A stretch of DNA of 64,000 nt from Methylobacillus rhizosphaerae (GCF_900187985.1 NZ_FZOA01000004.1:124001-188000); one strand, 5' to 3'. Shown: positions 45,342 through 55,637, counted from the first letter of the stretch. Notes: generated by a model not told the origin, from the letters alone. Made by a program: numbers and translations.

Positions 45342-47551
45342 GTAGCACAGGGGACAGACCTATTTATATCCTCATGATCAGCATGCATGGATTGATCCGC
45401 TCCGAAAATCTTGAGCTGGGACGTGACGCCGATACAGGGGGGCAGATCACCTATGTCGTGGAATTGGCGCGCGCCCTGGGCAAGCATCCATCAGTGGAAA
45501 AAGTGGATTTGCTTACGCGGCGTATTGAAGATAACAACCTGGCCCCGGATTACCGTATCGCGGAAGAGCCTCTGGGCCATCATGCCCGCATCATCCGCCT
45601 GCCTTGCGGCCCCAGACGTTATCTGCGCAAGGAACTGCTATGGCCTCATCTTGACCAGATGGTGGACCAATGCCTGAATTTCCTGCGCAGCCAGGGAGGG
45701 CGCCTGCCTGACCTGCTACACACGCATTATGCCGATGCAGGCTATGTTGGACAGCAATTATCCTTGCTGCTGGGCATTCCCCAGATACATACCGGCCATT
45801 CCCTGGGTCATCCAAAACGTGAGCGCTTACTTTCTTCAGGACGTAAGGCTTCTGCAATAGAGCGGCAATTCAATTTTGAGCGCCGCATTGCGGCGGAAGA
45901 GTCTGTGCTGGAACATGCCTCCATGATCGTCACCAGTACCCAGCAGGAAATCGATGAGCAATACAGTCTTTATCATCATTTCGACCACCAGCGCTTCTGC
46001 GTCATCCCGCCGGGCACGGATACGACACGTTTTTCTCCGCCTGACCGCAGGAAAATATCTTCCAGCCTGCAACAGAATATCGACCGTTTCTTTGCCGATC
46101 CAGCCAAACCCCTTATCCTCACCATCTGCCGCCCCGAGGTCCGCAAGAACCTGAAAGGCCTGGTGACGGCGTTTGGCAGGAATCCCGGACTGCAACAACA
46201 GGCCAATCTATTGATCGTAGCAGGCACGCGCGATGATATCCGCGAGCTGGAAGAAGCGCAGCAGGAGGTGATGCAGGATTTGCTGCTGGATATTGATCGC
46301 TATGACCTCTGGGGCAAGGTAGCCATTCCCAAGCATATTTCACAGGATGATATTCCCGAGTTATATCGCCTGGCGGCCCGCAGGCATGGTGTCTTTGTCA
46401 ATGCGGCACTCACCGAGCCATTCGGTCTGACCCTGATTGAAGCCGCCGCCAGTGGGCTGCCTTTTGTTGCACCTGATGATGGTGGCCCTCGGGATATCGT
46501 GCGCAACTGCCGCAGCGGTTTACTGTCGAACACACTGGAAAGTGAGGCTATTGCACAATCCCTGAAGGAGGTTCTGGCTGACAGGAAACGCTGGCGCCAC
46601 TGGGCAAGAAATGGCTTGAATGGCATTAAGCGGCATTACAATTGGCCTGCCCATGTCAACACCTACATGAAGCAGGTACGCCAGGTTCTGCGCCGTGATC
46701 GTAAACGCTGGCGCAGGCAAATGGTCATCAAGCTGGATTCCGGGAAATCCTACATGCCGCTGGTTAACTCCGCGCTTATCAGCGACATCGACAATACACT
46801 GCTGGGTGACAAGCGTGCCTTGCGCCAGCTGGCAAACTGGCTCCAACACCACAAGGGCAGGCTGGCTTTCGGCATTGCCACTGGTCGCGTCATCACAAGT
46901 GCGGTTGATATTCTCAAACAATGGCAGGCCCCTCCGCCTGCTGTATGGATTACCTCGGTAGGCAGCGAGATTCATTATGGCGCACACCTGATACCTGACA
47001 CAGGATGGGCCAACCATATCCGTCACAAATGGCGTCGTGATGCGCTGGAGCAAGCCATGCAATCACTGCCAGGGCTGACACTGCAGGCAGCCGAAAATCA
47101 GCGTGAGTTCAAGCTCAGCTACATTGTTGATCCTGACCGCATGCCATCGCTTGAGGAGATCAACCATTATCTGCGTGATCAGCAGCTCTGCGCGCAATTG
47201 ATCTATTCCCATCATGAGTTTCTTGACCTGCTGCCCATCCGCGCCTCGAAAGGGCATGCCATCCGTTACCTGTCCTATAAATGGGGCGTGCCATTGCATC
47301 ACTTCCTGGTGGCGGGGGATTCCGGCAATGACCAGGAAATGCTGGTCGGCGACACTCTGGGCGTAGTGGTCGGCAATTACAGTGAAGAACTGGAGCCGTT
47401 ACGTGGCATGGAGCAAGTCCATTTTGCCGCAGGGCATTACGCCGCAGGCATCATGGAAGGTATTGCCCATTACGGTTTCGGTGCGGACGAACCTGTGCCA
47501 GTGACACAAGGGAAAGAGGAAAGTACTCACAATCAAAAACAAAGAAAGTGA
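45338..47551 (+). CDS. sps: fused sucrose-phosphate synthase / sucrose-phosphate phosphatase
   Basis: 737 residues. The N-terminal GT-B glycosyltransferase (about 1-460) has the SPS start ISMHGLIRSENLELGRDADTGGQ, HTHYADAGYVG, PPGTDTTRF and the donor site EPFGLTLIEAAASGLPFVAPDDGGP. The C-terminal HAD phosphatase (about 480-737) has SDIDNTLLGDK (Asp483, Asp485), GIATGR and AGDSGNDQEML. The fusion would make sucrose 6-phosphate from UDP/ADP-glucose and fructose 6-phosphate and dephosphorylate it. Start overlaps the kinase stop (ATGA). Sucrose likely serves as compatible solute. Confidence 0.94.
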   Translation: MSSTGDRPIYILMISMHGLIRSENLELGRDADTGGQITYVVELARALGKHPSVEKVDLLTRRIEDNNLAPDYRIAEEPLGHHARIIRLPCGPRRYLRKELLWPHLDQMVDQCLNFLRSQGGRLPDLLHTHYADAGYVGQQLSLLLGIPQIHTGHSLGHPKRERLLSSGRKASAIERQFNFERRIAAEESVLEHASMIVTSTQQEIDEQYSLYHHFDHQRFCVIPPGTDTTRFSPPDRRKISSSLQQNIDRFFADPAKPLILTICRPEVRKNLKGLVTAFGRNPGLQQQANLLIVAGTRDDIRELEEAQQEVMQDLLLDIDRYDLWGKVAIPKHISQDDIPELYRLAARRHGVFVNAALTEPFGLTLIEAAASGLPFVAPDDGGPRDIVRNCRSGLLSNTLESEAIAQSLKEVLADRKRWRHWARNGLNGIKRHYNWPAHVNTYMKQVRQVLRRDRKRWRRQMVIKLDSGKSYMPLVNSALISDIDNTLLGDKRALRQLANWLQHHKGRLAFGIATGRVITSAVDILKQWQAPPPAVWITSVGSEIHYGAHLIPDTGWANHIRHKWRRDALEQAMQSLPGLTLQAAENQREFKLSYIVDPDRMPSLEEINHYLRDQQLCAQLIYSHHEFLDLLPIRASKGHAIRYLSYKWGVPLHHFLVAGDSGNDQEMLVGDTLGVVVGNYSEELEPLRGMEQVHFAAGHYAAGIMEGIAHYGFGADEPVPVTQGKEESTHNQKQRK

Positions 47552-47557
47552 ATCGGC

Positions 47558-49510
47558 ATGTATGAACAAGTTTCCCACTCATTACTGAACGATATCCTCA
47601 TTGGCCTGGACCCCAAAGTAGGCTGCGAGGACTTGAAACATTTCTATATCCGTCTCGGGGCCAATTTCTATGCCATACATTCCTTATTCCACCAGCTGTA
47701 TGGCGACCGCCACGATTTCCGCCCGCAACTGCAGAAGCTGGTGGAAGTCATGGCCAGGCAATATGTCAATCGCCGCCCGGAGCTCCGCAGAAGCGATCTT
47801 GCGCGCGAGAAAGATCACAACTGGTTCCTAAGCCAGGAACTCGCTGGCTATACCTTGTATTGCCAGGAATACGCCCAGGATCTCAAAGGAATGCACGCAA
47901 AGCTGGATTACCTGCAGGAACTAGGTATCAACCTGGTGCATATCATGCCTGTACTTGATGGTCCCAAAGGACGCAACGACGGTGGCTATGCCGTACGTGA
48001 CTTCCGCAAGATCGATGAAAAATACGGTACGCTGGATGACATGGACGCCTTGAGTGCCGATATGCGTAGCCGGGGTATGTTGCTGGTGCTGGATGTGGTT
48101 GTGAACCACACTTCGGATGAACACGAATGGGCTCAACAGGCCAAACAGGGCAACGAACAACACCTGGACTATTACTACACCTACCCGGATCGCAAGATCC
48201 CGGATATCTTCGAACAGTCCATGCCCGAGGTTTTCCCGGAAACAGCTCCCGGCAACTTCACCTGGAACGAGGAAATGGGGCGCTGGGTGATGACAGTATT
48301 CAATCATTTCCAGTGGGACCTCAATTACAAAAACCCGGCTGTTTTCATCGAAATGATCGATATCATCTTGTTCTGGGCCAACCATGGGGCAGATGTCGTG
48401 CGGCTGGATGCCGTAGCTTTTCTTTGGAAAAAAATCGGCAGCACCTGCCAGAATGAACGTGAGGCCCACCTGATCCTGCAACTGATGAAAGACTGTTGCC
48501 AGGTCACAGCCCCAGGCACGCTGTTCATTGCCGAAGCCATTGTAGCTCCATTGGAAATCATCAAATATTTCGGTGAGGACGCCGTCAACGCCAAAGAATG
48601 TGAAGTGGCCTACAACGCCACGTTCATGGCCTTGCTATGGGATGCTGTGGCAACCAAGAAAACCTTGTTGCTCAACCATGGCCTGCGTAACCTGCCCACC
48701 AAGCTGGACCGAGCCACCTGGCTCAATTATGCCCGCTGCCATGATGATATCGGGCTGGGTTTCGATGATAACGACATCCGCGCCGCAGGCTATGACCCGC
48801 AAGCACACCGTCGCTTCCTGGTGGATTACTATACTGGAGTCTATCCCGACTCTACGGCCACTGGCGTTGCCTTTGGCCGCAATGAAAAAACCGGTGATGC
48901 CCGTATCTCCGGCTCCCTGGCGTCCCTGGCCGGGTTGGAAGCCGCACTTTCCAGCCATGACGATGCCGCCATAGATAACAGTGTCCAGATCATTATCCTG
49001 CTGCATGGCATGATTGCCTCGTTTGGCGGTATCCCGCTGCTTTATTACGGAGATGCCATCGGTACCCTCAACGACAATACTTACCTGACTGACGAGAACA
49101 AACATCACGACAGCCGCTGGGTGCATCGTCCCACCCTGGATTGGCGCAAAGCAGAGCGCCGCCATGAACCCGGAACCGTAGAACACCGTATTTTCCATGC
49201 CATCAGGAAAATACTCGCGGTACGCAAGCAGATTCCAGCATTTGCCGACCTCAATAATCGCGAGATATTCGAGACCAGCAATCCACACCTGTTTGTCTTT
49301 ATGCGCTTCACGGCACACGGGATTTATTCGCGCGTGCTGGTCATCGCCAATTTTGATACTGCGCCACATATCCTGAACCTGACCGAGTTGAATACCGTCA
49401 ATCTCTCAGAGCGCTATGAAACCAGGGATATCTATAGCAACCAATGCATTGCCACTCAAACAGGAACAGTTGAAATCCCGGCATTGAGCTTTTACTGGCT
49501 GCAACTCTAA
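47558..49510 (+). CDS. ams: amylosucrase (GH13)
   Basis: 650 residues, typical of amylosucrase. GH13 motifs: DVVVNH (region I), DVVRLDAVAF with nucleophile Asp284, FIAEAI with acid/base Glu326, and RCHDDIG with Asp396 for transition-state stabilisation; these line up with Asp286, Glu328 and Asp393 of the Neisseria enzyme. The active-site DDIG motif and N-terminal helical domain set it apart from plain amylases. It would cleave sucrose, transferring glucose to glucan and freeing fructose for the operon kinase. Gap of 6 nt after the synthase. Confidence 0.94.
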   Translation: MYEQVSHSLLNDILIGLDPKVGCEDLKHFYIRLGANFYAIHSLFHQLYGDRHDFRPQLQKLVEVMARQYVNRRPELRRSDLAREKDHNWFLSQELAGYTLYCQEYAQDLKGMHAKLDYLQELGINLVHIMPVLDGPKGRNDGGYAVRDFRKIDEKYGTLDDMDALSADMRSRGMLLVLDVVVNHTSDEHEWAQQAKQGNEQHLDYYYTYPDRKIPDIFEQSMPEVFPETAPGNFTWNEEMGRWVMTVFNHFQWDLNYKNPAVFIEMIDIILFWANHGADVVRLDAVAFLWKKIGSTCQNEREAHLILQLMKDCCQVTAPGTLFIAEAIVAPLEIIKYFGEDAVNAKECEVAYNATFMALLWDAVATKKTLLLNHGLRNLPTKLDRATWLNYARCHDDIGLGFDDNDIRAAGYDPQAHRRFLVDYYTGVYPDSTATGVAFGRNEKTGDARISGSLASLAGLEAALSSHDDAAIDNSVQIIILLHGMIASFGGIPLLYYGDAIGTLNDNTYLTDENKHHDSRWVHRPTLDWRKAERRHEPGTVEHRIFHAIRKILAVRKQIPAFADLNNREIFETSNPHLFVFMRFTAHGIYSRVLVIANFDTAPHILNLTELNTVNLSERYETRDIYSNQCIATQTGTVEIPALSFYWLQL

Positions 49511-49652
49511 ATCTGCAACCCACCAGACCAGGTACATGGTGATACAAAATGGCATGCATCCATGCACACCATTCGGCATGACCGCGTACCCGGTTTCTGC
49601 ATCTGGTACTTTCAGTAGTAGAATCGCAGTTTTTATCTTTCCAGATACCACA

Positions 49653-50174
49653 ATGGGCTTTGAACAACTCGCAGAACTTAAAAAACAACTGGCAGCCAAG
49701 GCCAAGGCGGAACGACCTGCCAAACCTCAAACAAAACCCAAGGCCGCTACGCCGCGCAGGCAGGACCCAGTTGATCCTGTAATACTCAGTATTGGCAGGC
49801 TGCAAAAGCATTTTCCCAAGGCGTTCCCCAAGAACCCAGCTCCCAAGCTGCCACTCAAGGTCGGCATCCATGAAGAGCTACTGGCCAAGGCCAAGGAAAT
49901 CGGGCTGGAAACTGCTGCAATTACAGAAGCAGTGAAAACCTGGTGCCGAGGCACACGTTACTGGGCCAGTATTGTTGAAGGTGCGCCACGCGTTGACCTG
50001 GAAGGCAACACGGCAGGCGAGGTGACAGCCCGTGATGCGGCACAGGCACGTTCCCTGGAGGCACGCCGCAAACAGCCACGCAAACCCAAGGCAGCTGCAG
50101 CGGAAAATGCCAGTGCCCAGGAGCCTGCGTCTCAACCACCTGCACCCGGTGACGTCACTCCTCCTGTGGAATGA
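49653..50174 (+). CDS. proQ: ProQ/FinO family RNA chaperone
   Basis: 173 residues. FinO/ProQ domain (about residues 40-125: LSIGRLQKHFPKAFPKNPAPKLPLKVGIHEEL, then VKTWCRGTRYWASIVEGAPRVDLEGN) followed by a basic, Ala/Pro/Lys-rich tail. Binds structured RNAs and stabilises or matches small RNAs. Start at 49653 gives the short linker typical of the family; no strong ribosome binding site. Overlaps the next gene by 4 nt (ATGA). Confidence 0.9.
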   Translation: MGFEQLAELKKQLAAKAKAERPAKPQTKPKAATPRRQDPVDPVILSIGRLQKHFPKAFPKNPAPKLPLKVGIHEELLAKAKEIGLETAAITEAVKTWCRGTRYWASIVEGAPRVDLEGNTAGEVTARDAAQARSLEARRKQPRKPKAAAAENASAQEPASQPPAPGDVTPPVE

Positions 50175-50770
50175 ACATTACCGGTATCCTGCTGGCAGCT
50201 GGCCACTCCCGCCGCTTCACACCCGGCAACAAGCTGCTGTACCCCCTGCAGGATAACCAGCCCGCTGCCCTGATCGCAGCACAACATCTCGTGGCTGCGC
50301 TTCCACACAGCCTGGCAGTGGTCAGGCCGGAAACTCCCGCACTGGCTGACTGCTTGTCAGGTGCGGGACTGGAAGTGCTGGCCTGCCAGCCAGACCAGCA
50401 GGAAATGGCAGACAGCCTGGCCGCGGCAGTACGTCACCTGGTATTTCAACCACGTCCACCGGATGCCATTGTCGTCGCATTGGCCGACATGCCGTTTATT
50501 CTGCCGCACACTATCACCATGATCGTCGATCAGCTGTCAGTACATACCCACAACATCGTAGCACCCACTTATCATGGCTTGCGCGGACACCCCGTGGCTT
50601 TCAGCAAGCGTTTCTATGCCGAACTTGCCACTCTGACTGGAGACGAAGGCGCACGCTCTGTCCTGCGTCGCCATGCGGAGGACATTGTCATGCTGGAGTG
50701 CGATGATCCGGGTATTCTGCAGGATTTTGATACCTGGGAGGAGTTACAACGTCTCCTGCCCGATACCTAA
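50171..50770 (+). CDS. MocA-like molybdenum cofactor nucleotidyltransferase
   Basis: 199 residues. MobA/MocA-type signature LLAAGHSRRF...NKLLYPL near the N-terminus and the catalytic LADMPFI and GLRGHPVAF motifs. Probably makes the cytosine dinucleotide form of molybdopterin needed by xanthine-oxidase-family enzymes, which fits the XdhC and IorAB-like genes just downstream on the opposite strand. Its end overlaps the end of xdhC by 4 nt (convergent). Confidence 0.88.
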   Translation: MNITGILLAAGHSRRFTPGNKLLYPLQDNQPAALIAAQHLVAALPHSLAVVRPETPALADCLSGAGLEVLACQPDQQEMADSLAAAVRHLVFQPRPPDAIVVALADMPFILPHTITMIVDQLSVHTHNIVAPTYHGLRGHPVAFSKRFYAELATLTGDEGARSVLRRHAEDIVMLECDDPGILQDFDTWEELQRLLPDT

Positions 50771-51771
50771 CTGGTACAGACACTGCCAGCAGATAGTGCA
50801 CTGGCAATGGATTGACTCTTCAAGGCTGCTGCACGTTGCTGCGAACGTATCTGGATGATTTCCGCCAGGATGGCCACCGCAATCTCTGCCGGCGTTCTGC
50901 TGCCGATCTGCAACCCGACGGGACCATGCAAGCGGCTGATTTCCTCATCGCCGAGCTCAAACATGCGTAAGCGTTCGCGCCGCTTCTCCTGATTCAGCCT
51001 GGAGCCCAGCGCCCCGACGTAAAAAGCTTCTGAGCGCAAGGCTTCCAGCAATGCCATATCATCCAGCCTGGGGTCATGCGTCACAGCTACAATTGCGGTG
51101 TATCCGTCTGCGGCAATGTCCAGCACCACATCATCCGGCATGCCTGCACACCACTGCACACCCTCCACCTGCCATTGTGCACGTATTTCCTCACGCGGAT
51201 CACACAACAGCACATTGAATTCCAATGCCTGCGCCATGCTGGCCAGCATGGCGCCCAATTGATTGGCGCCAATAATCAACAAACGCCATTGTGGGCCGAA
51301 ATAATGATGAAACCAGCCATTCTCCAGGCAGGCAATTGCACCCGGCATGGCATCACCCCAGATCACTTCATTGCTACCGATCCGCACAGAGCGCCGCAAT
51401 AGCCTGCGTTGCTGCAGACTATCCAGCACGGGCTGCAGCACATGTACGCTGCTGACATGCTCGACAAAAATCTGCAACTGTCCACCACAGGGAATACCAT
51501 AATGCTGCGCCTCATCCCGGCTTACCCCATACTCAAGCAGGCCATTGACTGGCGGCAGGCGATGGCTTCGTGCGCGCGCGATCAGCTCGTCTTCAATACA
51601 CCCGCCAGAAACAGAGCCCAGCAGCTGACCATCATCCCTCACCGCCAGCATGGCACCAGGCAAACGCGGCGATGATCCCCAGGTTTTCACCACAGTGCAA
51701 AGATGCACTTGATGTCCAGCCTGCAACCAGCCAATCGCATGTTCCAGCACTTCCTGCTCAGGCATATACAT
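50767..51771 (-). CDS. xdhC: XdhC family maturation factor
   Basis: 334 residues. XdhC/CoxI N-domain (HLCTVVKTWGSSPRLPGAMLAVRDDGQLLGSVSGGCIEDELI) and Rossmann C-domain (YVGALGSRLNQEKRRERL, IGSRTPAEIAVAILAEI). Such proteins insert or protect the sulfurated molybdenum cofactor of xanthine dehydrogenase-type enzymes. Lies 6 nt after the molybdenum-subunit gene on the same strand. An internal ATG at 51765 could be the true start. Confidence 0.9.
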   Translation of the reverse strand: MYMPEQEVLEHAIGWLQAGHQVHLCTVVKTWGSSPRLPGAMLAVRDDGQLLGSVSGGCIEDELIARARSHRLPPVNGLLEYGVSRDEAQHYGIPCGGQLQIFVEHVSSVHVLQPVLDSLQQRRLLRRSVRIGSNEVIWGDAMPGAIACLENGWFHHYFGPQWRLLIIGANQLGAMLASMAQALEFNVLLCDPREEIRAQWQVEGVQWCAGMPDDVVLDIAADGYTAIVAVTHDPRLDDMALLEALRSEAFYVGALGSRLNQEKRRERLRMFELGDEEISRLHGPVGLQIGSRTPAEIAVAILAEIIQIRSQQRAAALKSQSIASALSAGSVCTS

Positions 51772-51777
51772 GATGCG

Positions 51778-54084
51778 TTACGCCTTCAACTGGTCACGTA
51801 TGGGCAGGGTACGGATGCGTTTGCCCGTGGCGGCAAAAATGGCATTACAGATGGCCGGGGCGATAGTGGGGGTTACAGGCTCACCTACGCCGCCCAACGG
51901 CACATCCAGCGCGTGCTCCACCATATGCACATGAATCTCGCGCGGTGCCTCGTCGATGCGCAGTACCTGATACTCGTGGAAGTTGCTCTGTTGCGCTGCC
52001 CCATTCTTGAAACTGATTTCACCAGTGAGAGTGAGACTTGCACCCATGATGCATGCGCCCTCTGCCTGTGAGCGGATGCGATCCGGGTTCACTTGCGGGC
52101 CACAATCCACGGCAATATCCACACGGGGAATACTGATCTCACCATCTTCGCCGACCACCACTTCAACAACTGCCGCGATATACGTGACAAAGCTGTAACA
52201 GAATGCCAGCCCCAAGCCATGCCCTTTGGGCAATTTTCTCCCCCAGCCTGCCTTGCTGGTGACCAACTCGACCACATGACGCATGCGGCCTACATCCAGC
52301 GGATAACGTTGCGGCGATTCACCATAATTCCAGCCATCTTCGATGCTATCAGGATTCACCTTGCGTGCCGGCCCCAACAGCTCCAGCAGGTAATCCCGAT
52401 GGTCGCGCTTGGCATTGTGCGCCAGCTCTGCCACAAAAGACTGCACTGCAAATGCGTGCGGAATATTGGAAACGGAACGGAACCAGCCAATACGGGTATG
52501 CGCTTGAACCTCCGGACTCTCAACTCGCATATGGGGAATATTGAACGGGATATTCACTGCGCCCATGCCAAGCTCAAATGGCGCACCGCCTTTGGCATTG
52601 GCGACAAATGTCGAGGCAATGGTCGGCGCGGTTGTCCTGTGCAGCCATGCTGTCGGCATGCCCTTGGCATCCAGGGCACACTCCATATGCTCCAATGATA
52701 CGGTATGGAAATAATCATGGTGCAGGTCATCTTCCCGTGTCCATGTCACTTTGACCGGCTTGCCTTTCATTGCCTGGGAAAGCAGGGCAGCCTCTACCAC
52801 ATAATCAGGCTTGGATTTCCGCCCGAAACCACCACCCAGCAACGTCACATTCACACGCACATTAACCGGCTTGAAACCGAGATGCGCAGCCACAGCATCC
52901 AGCGCTGCCTGGGGATCCTGCACACATGCCCAGGCTTCACACTTGCCATTCACGATCTGCGCCGTGGCAGCAGGTGGTTCCATGGTGCCGTGAGCAATAT
53001 GCGGCTGATAGTATTCGGCGACAAATTTCTTGCCGTCCCTGGCCAGTACGCCAGCAGCATCCCCATGATTGCGGACAACCTTCGCAGGTTTACGCGCAGC
53101 GGCTTCCAATATCTTGCGATAGGTTTGAGAATCATAGACTGCATTAGCACCATGATCCCAGACGATCTTCAGCGCTTCACGTCCCTTGATCGCCGCCCAT
53201 GTATTGCTTGCCAGCACGGCAATGCCTCCCAGTGGATGGAACAATGGCGGCAGCAGACTGCTGCTCTTCAGCTCAAGTACCTTGAGCACGCCTGGTACCT
53301 TGAGTGCTGCACTGGCATCAAACGACTTGACCTTGCCACCCAGCACTGGCGGCCGGGCAATGACAGCATGCAGCATGCCTTTCAGCTGAGTATCGATACC
53401 GTAATGCGTTGTGCCAGTGACAATTTTCTGACCGTCGACATTGCGGGTATTCTGCTTGCCGATATAACGGAATTCAGCGGCAGACTTAAGTTTCAGATTG
53501 TCTCGCACTGGAACCGGAAACTTGGCGGCTGCAACTGCCAACTCACCATAGCCCAATGTCTTGCCACTGGGTTGATGCACGACCTGGTGGTTTCTGGCCC
53601 GCACTTCATTACGCGGAACACCCCATTTTGCCGCCGCAGCCGTTTCCAGCATCATGCGCGCCGTGGCCCCGATACGTCGCATGGGTTCAAAATGGTGACG
53701 CATGCTGCGTGATCCATCCGTATTCTGATTGCCGTACTTTGCTTCATTTGCCTCCGCCTGCACCACACGCACGCGTGCCCAGTCGGCTTCCATCTCATCA
53801 GCGATCACCAAGGGCAGGCTGGTGCGTACACCTTGGCCCATTTCTGAGCGATGCGCCACAATATTGACGATGCCATCGGAACCAATGGAGACAAACACCA
53901 GCACATCTTCCTTCAGCCCGCCAGGCATGGCATCACCGCCATACTTCTTCGCCGGCTCTGCGACCGCCGCACGTACAAGGTCATTAATGCCTATGGTCAA
54001 GGCCAGGCCAGTCGCAATACCAACCCCTTTAAGCAGGCGACGGCGATTGATATCCGGCAGATCCATCATCAATTCCTGGCTCAT
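51778..54084 (-). CDS. molybdopterin-binding aldehyde/isoquinoline oxidoreductase subunit (IorB-like)
   Basis: About 768 residues. Tat signal [20 protein letters not shown], then the xanthine-oxidase-fold halves with [46 protein letters not shown] and the C-terminal [31 protein letters not shown]. The pattern is that of IorB-type molybdenum subunits, which work with a two-[2Fe-2S] subunit and often cytochromes. Exported with its cofactor; substrate (aldehyde, N-heterocycle) unknown. ATG at 54084 overlaps the IorA-like stop by 4 nt. Confidence 0.91.
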   Translation of the reverse strand: MSQELMMDLPDINRRRLLKGVGIATGLALTIGINDLVRAAVAEPAKKYGGDAMPGGLKEDVLVFVSIGSDGIVNIVAHRSEMGQGVRTSLPLVIADEMEADWARVRVVQAEANEAKYGNQNTDGSRSMRHHFEPMRRIGATARMMLETAAAAKWGVPRNEVRARNHQVVHQPSGKTLGYGELAVAAAKFPVPVRDNLKLKSAAEFRYIGKQNTRNVDGQKIVTGTTHYGIDTQLKGMLHAVIARPPVLGGKVKSFDASAALKVPGVLKVLELKSSSLLPPLFHPLGGIAVLASNTWAAIKGREALKIVWDHGANAVYDSQTYRKILEAAARKPAKVVRNHGDAAGVLARDGKKFVAEYYQPHIAHGTMEPPAATAQIVNGKCEAWACVQDPQAALDAVAAHLGFKPVNVRVNVTLLGGGFGRKSKPDYVVEAALLSQAMKGKPVKVTWTREDDLHHDYFHTVSLEHMECALDAKGMPTAWLHRTTAPTIASTFVANAKGGAPFELGMGAVNIPFNIPHMRVESPEVQAHTRIGWFRSVSNIPHAFAVQSFVAELAHNAKRDHRDYLLELLGPARKVNPDSIEDGWNYGESPQRYPLDVGRMRHVVELVTSKAGWGRKLPKGHGLGLAFCYSFVTYIAAVVEVVVGEDGEISIPRVDIAVDCGPQVNPDRIRSQAEGACIMGASLTLTGEISFKNGAAQQSNFHEYQVLRIDEAPREIHVHMVEHALDVPLGGVGEPVTPTIAPAICNAIFAATGKRIRTLPIRDQLKA

Positions 54085-54542
54085 TTTGTGCCTCCCTTGG
54101 CAACCAGCTTGATTGCCGCACGAATGCGCGGATATGTACCACAACGGCAAATATTGCCACTCATCGCCTCATCAATTTCTTCATCCGTAGGATTGGGGGT
54201 AGCGCGAAGCAAGGCTGTAGCGGACATGATTTGTCCAGCTTGGCAATATCCGCATTGGGCAACCCCCAGCTCAAGCCAGGCCCGCTGGACAGCCTGACCC
54301 ACCTTGTCCTCCCCTACAGCCTCGACTGTAGTGATCTTCTTGCCTACCGCCGCCGAAACCGGAGTCACACATGCACGCACCGGCTCATTATCCAGATGTA
54401 CGGTACAAGCCCCACACAACGCCATGCCGCACCCGAATTTGGTACCTGTCAGCTGGGCAACATCACGTATTGCCCATAACAATGGCATATCATTGGGCAC
54501 CTCCAACTGGCGACTCTGACCATTGATTTCCAGCAATACCAT
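54081..54542 (-). CDS. [2Fe-2S] subunit of the molybdenum oxidoreductase (IorA-like)
   Basis: About 153 residues. Two cluster motifs: plant-type C38-x4-C43-x2-C46-x11-C58 ([12 protein letters not shown]...RAC) and C97-x2-C100...C132-x-C134 ([16 protein letters not shown]). Start at 54542 with AAGGA 6 nt upstream; first gene of the operon. Carries electrons out of the molybdenum subunit. Confidence 0.94.
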   Translation of the reverse strand: MVLLEINGQSRQLEVPNDMPLLWAIRDVAQLTGTKFGCGMALCGACTVHLDNEPVRACVTPVSAAVGKKITTVEAVGEDKVGQAVQRAWLELGVAQCGYCQAGQIMSATALLRATPNPTDEEIDEAMSGNICRCGTYPRIRAAIKLVAKGGTK

Positions 54543-54668
54543 GTCAATTCCTTTCAAGTGCAAACCAATAACGTTATATACAAATATATATATCGTTTAA
54601 TATCAATGAGATATGCGCAGTATGCAGAAATTACCCTACTCTATAAATGGAAATATACTTATTTTAGA

Positions 54669-54685
54669 ATTCCATTTTGTGGAAT
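54669..54685. promoter_or_regulatory. LysR-type operator between the iorAB-like operon and its regulator
   Basis: ATTCCA-TTTTG-TGGAAT, containing TCC-N7-GGA in the T-N11-A form of LysR-type binding sites. It lies 31 nt upstream of the LysR start. Confidence 0.6.
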
Positions 54686-54716
54686 AATGTGACATTGATT
54701 CTTTACCATATTCATC

Positions 54717-55637
54717 ATGCTCAACCGCCTGGAATTGATGCGCATTTTTTGTGCAACTGCCGAAGCCAGCAGCTTCAAGGAAGCCGCAGCCCGGCTGGCC
54801 ACCTCGCCACAATCCATCACCCGGGCTATCAAGGAGCTGGAGACCTTATTCGGAGAACCTCTGTTTTATCGGAATACGCGCCAGATGCGTATTACCGAAT
54901 TCGGCGAACACTTGGCGGCGCGCGCAAGAGAAGCGGTCACTGGCATAGATGACTTATTTCTTACATCGGGCAGGCAACGGCAACAGGATATCGGCGGCAT
55001 CGTGCGTATTACGGCACCCATCGTGATCGGGCGTCATTTCCTGCTACCCATACTCAGTGAAATTGCACAGAAGTATCCCCAGATCACGATAGACCTGCGC
55101 CTGTCAGATGCGCACAGCGATGTCGTCGAACAGCAAATTGATATTGGCGTCAGAGTGGGGTTCTTGCGGGACAGCAGCTTTGTGGCCCGGTCCCTGTCCA
55201 AAGTTTCATTCCTGGTAGTAGCCACGCCAGAGCTGGTTGCAAAAACCGGCATCCCTGCCACGCTACAGGAGTTGAATGACCTACCCACCATCGCCCTGGC
55301 GGATAAGAGCAGTGGCAAACACTGGCCCTGGTTCTTCGCAGATGGTCAGCAGCTCACCCTCAAATCTCCCAGCTTCATCACGGATGATTCCGAACTGGAA
55401 GTAGCGCTGGCACTGAACGGTACTGGCTTCGCGCAACTTGGCTCACCTTTTGCCATTCCGCATTTGCAGAGTGGACGCCTGGTTTCTGTGCTGGATGAGT
55501 TTATTGCACCTTCATGGAATCTATATGTGTACCGTCCACGACGCGGCCCGGTGCCTGACCGCATCCGCCTGGTTTATGACAAGATCGCCCAGGCACTCAG
55601 TGATCCAGCCTTATTCCCGACCCAACGCCTCGATTAA
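54717..55637 (+). CDS. LysR family transcriptional regulator
   Basis: 306 residues: winged helix (MRIFCATAEASSFKEAAARLATSPQSITRAIKELETLFGEPLFYRNTRQMRITEFGEHL) and effector domain. Divergent from the IorA/IorB/XdhC genes, with a T-N11-A operator between, so it probably regulates that molybdenum enzyme. Its stop overlaps the convergent MFS gene by 4 nt. Confidence 0.9.
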   Translation: MLNRLELMRIFCATAEASSFKEAAARLATSPQSITRAIKELETLFGEPLFYRNTRQMRITEFGEHLAARAREAVTGIDDLFLTSGRQRQQDIGGIVRITAPIVIGRHFLLPILSEIAQKYPQITIDLRLSDAHSDVVEQQIDIGVRVGFLRDSSFVARSLSKVSFLVVATPELVAKTGIPATLQELNDLPTIALADKSSGKHWPWFFADGQQLTLKSPSFITDDSELEVALALNGTGFAQLGSPFAIPHLQSGRLVSVLDEFIAPSWNLYVYRPRRGPVPDRIRLVYDKIAQALSDPALFPTQRLD

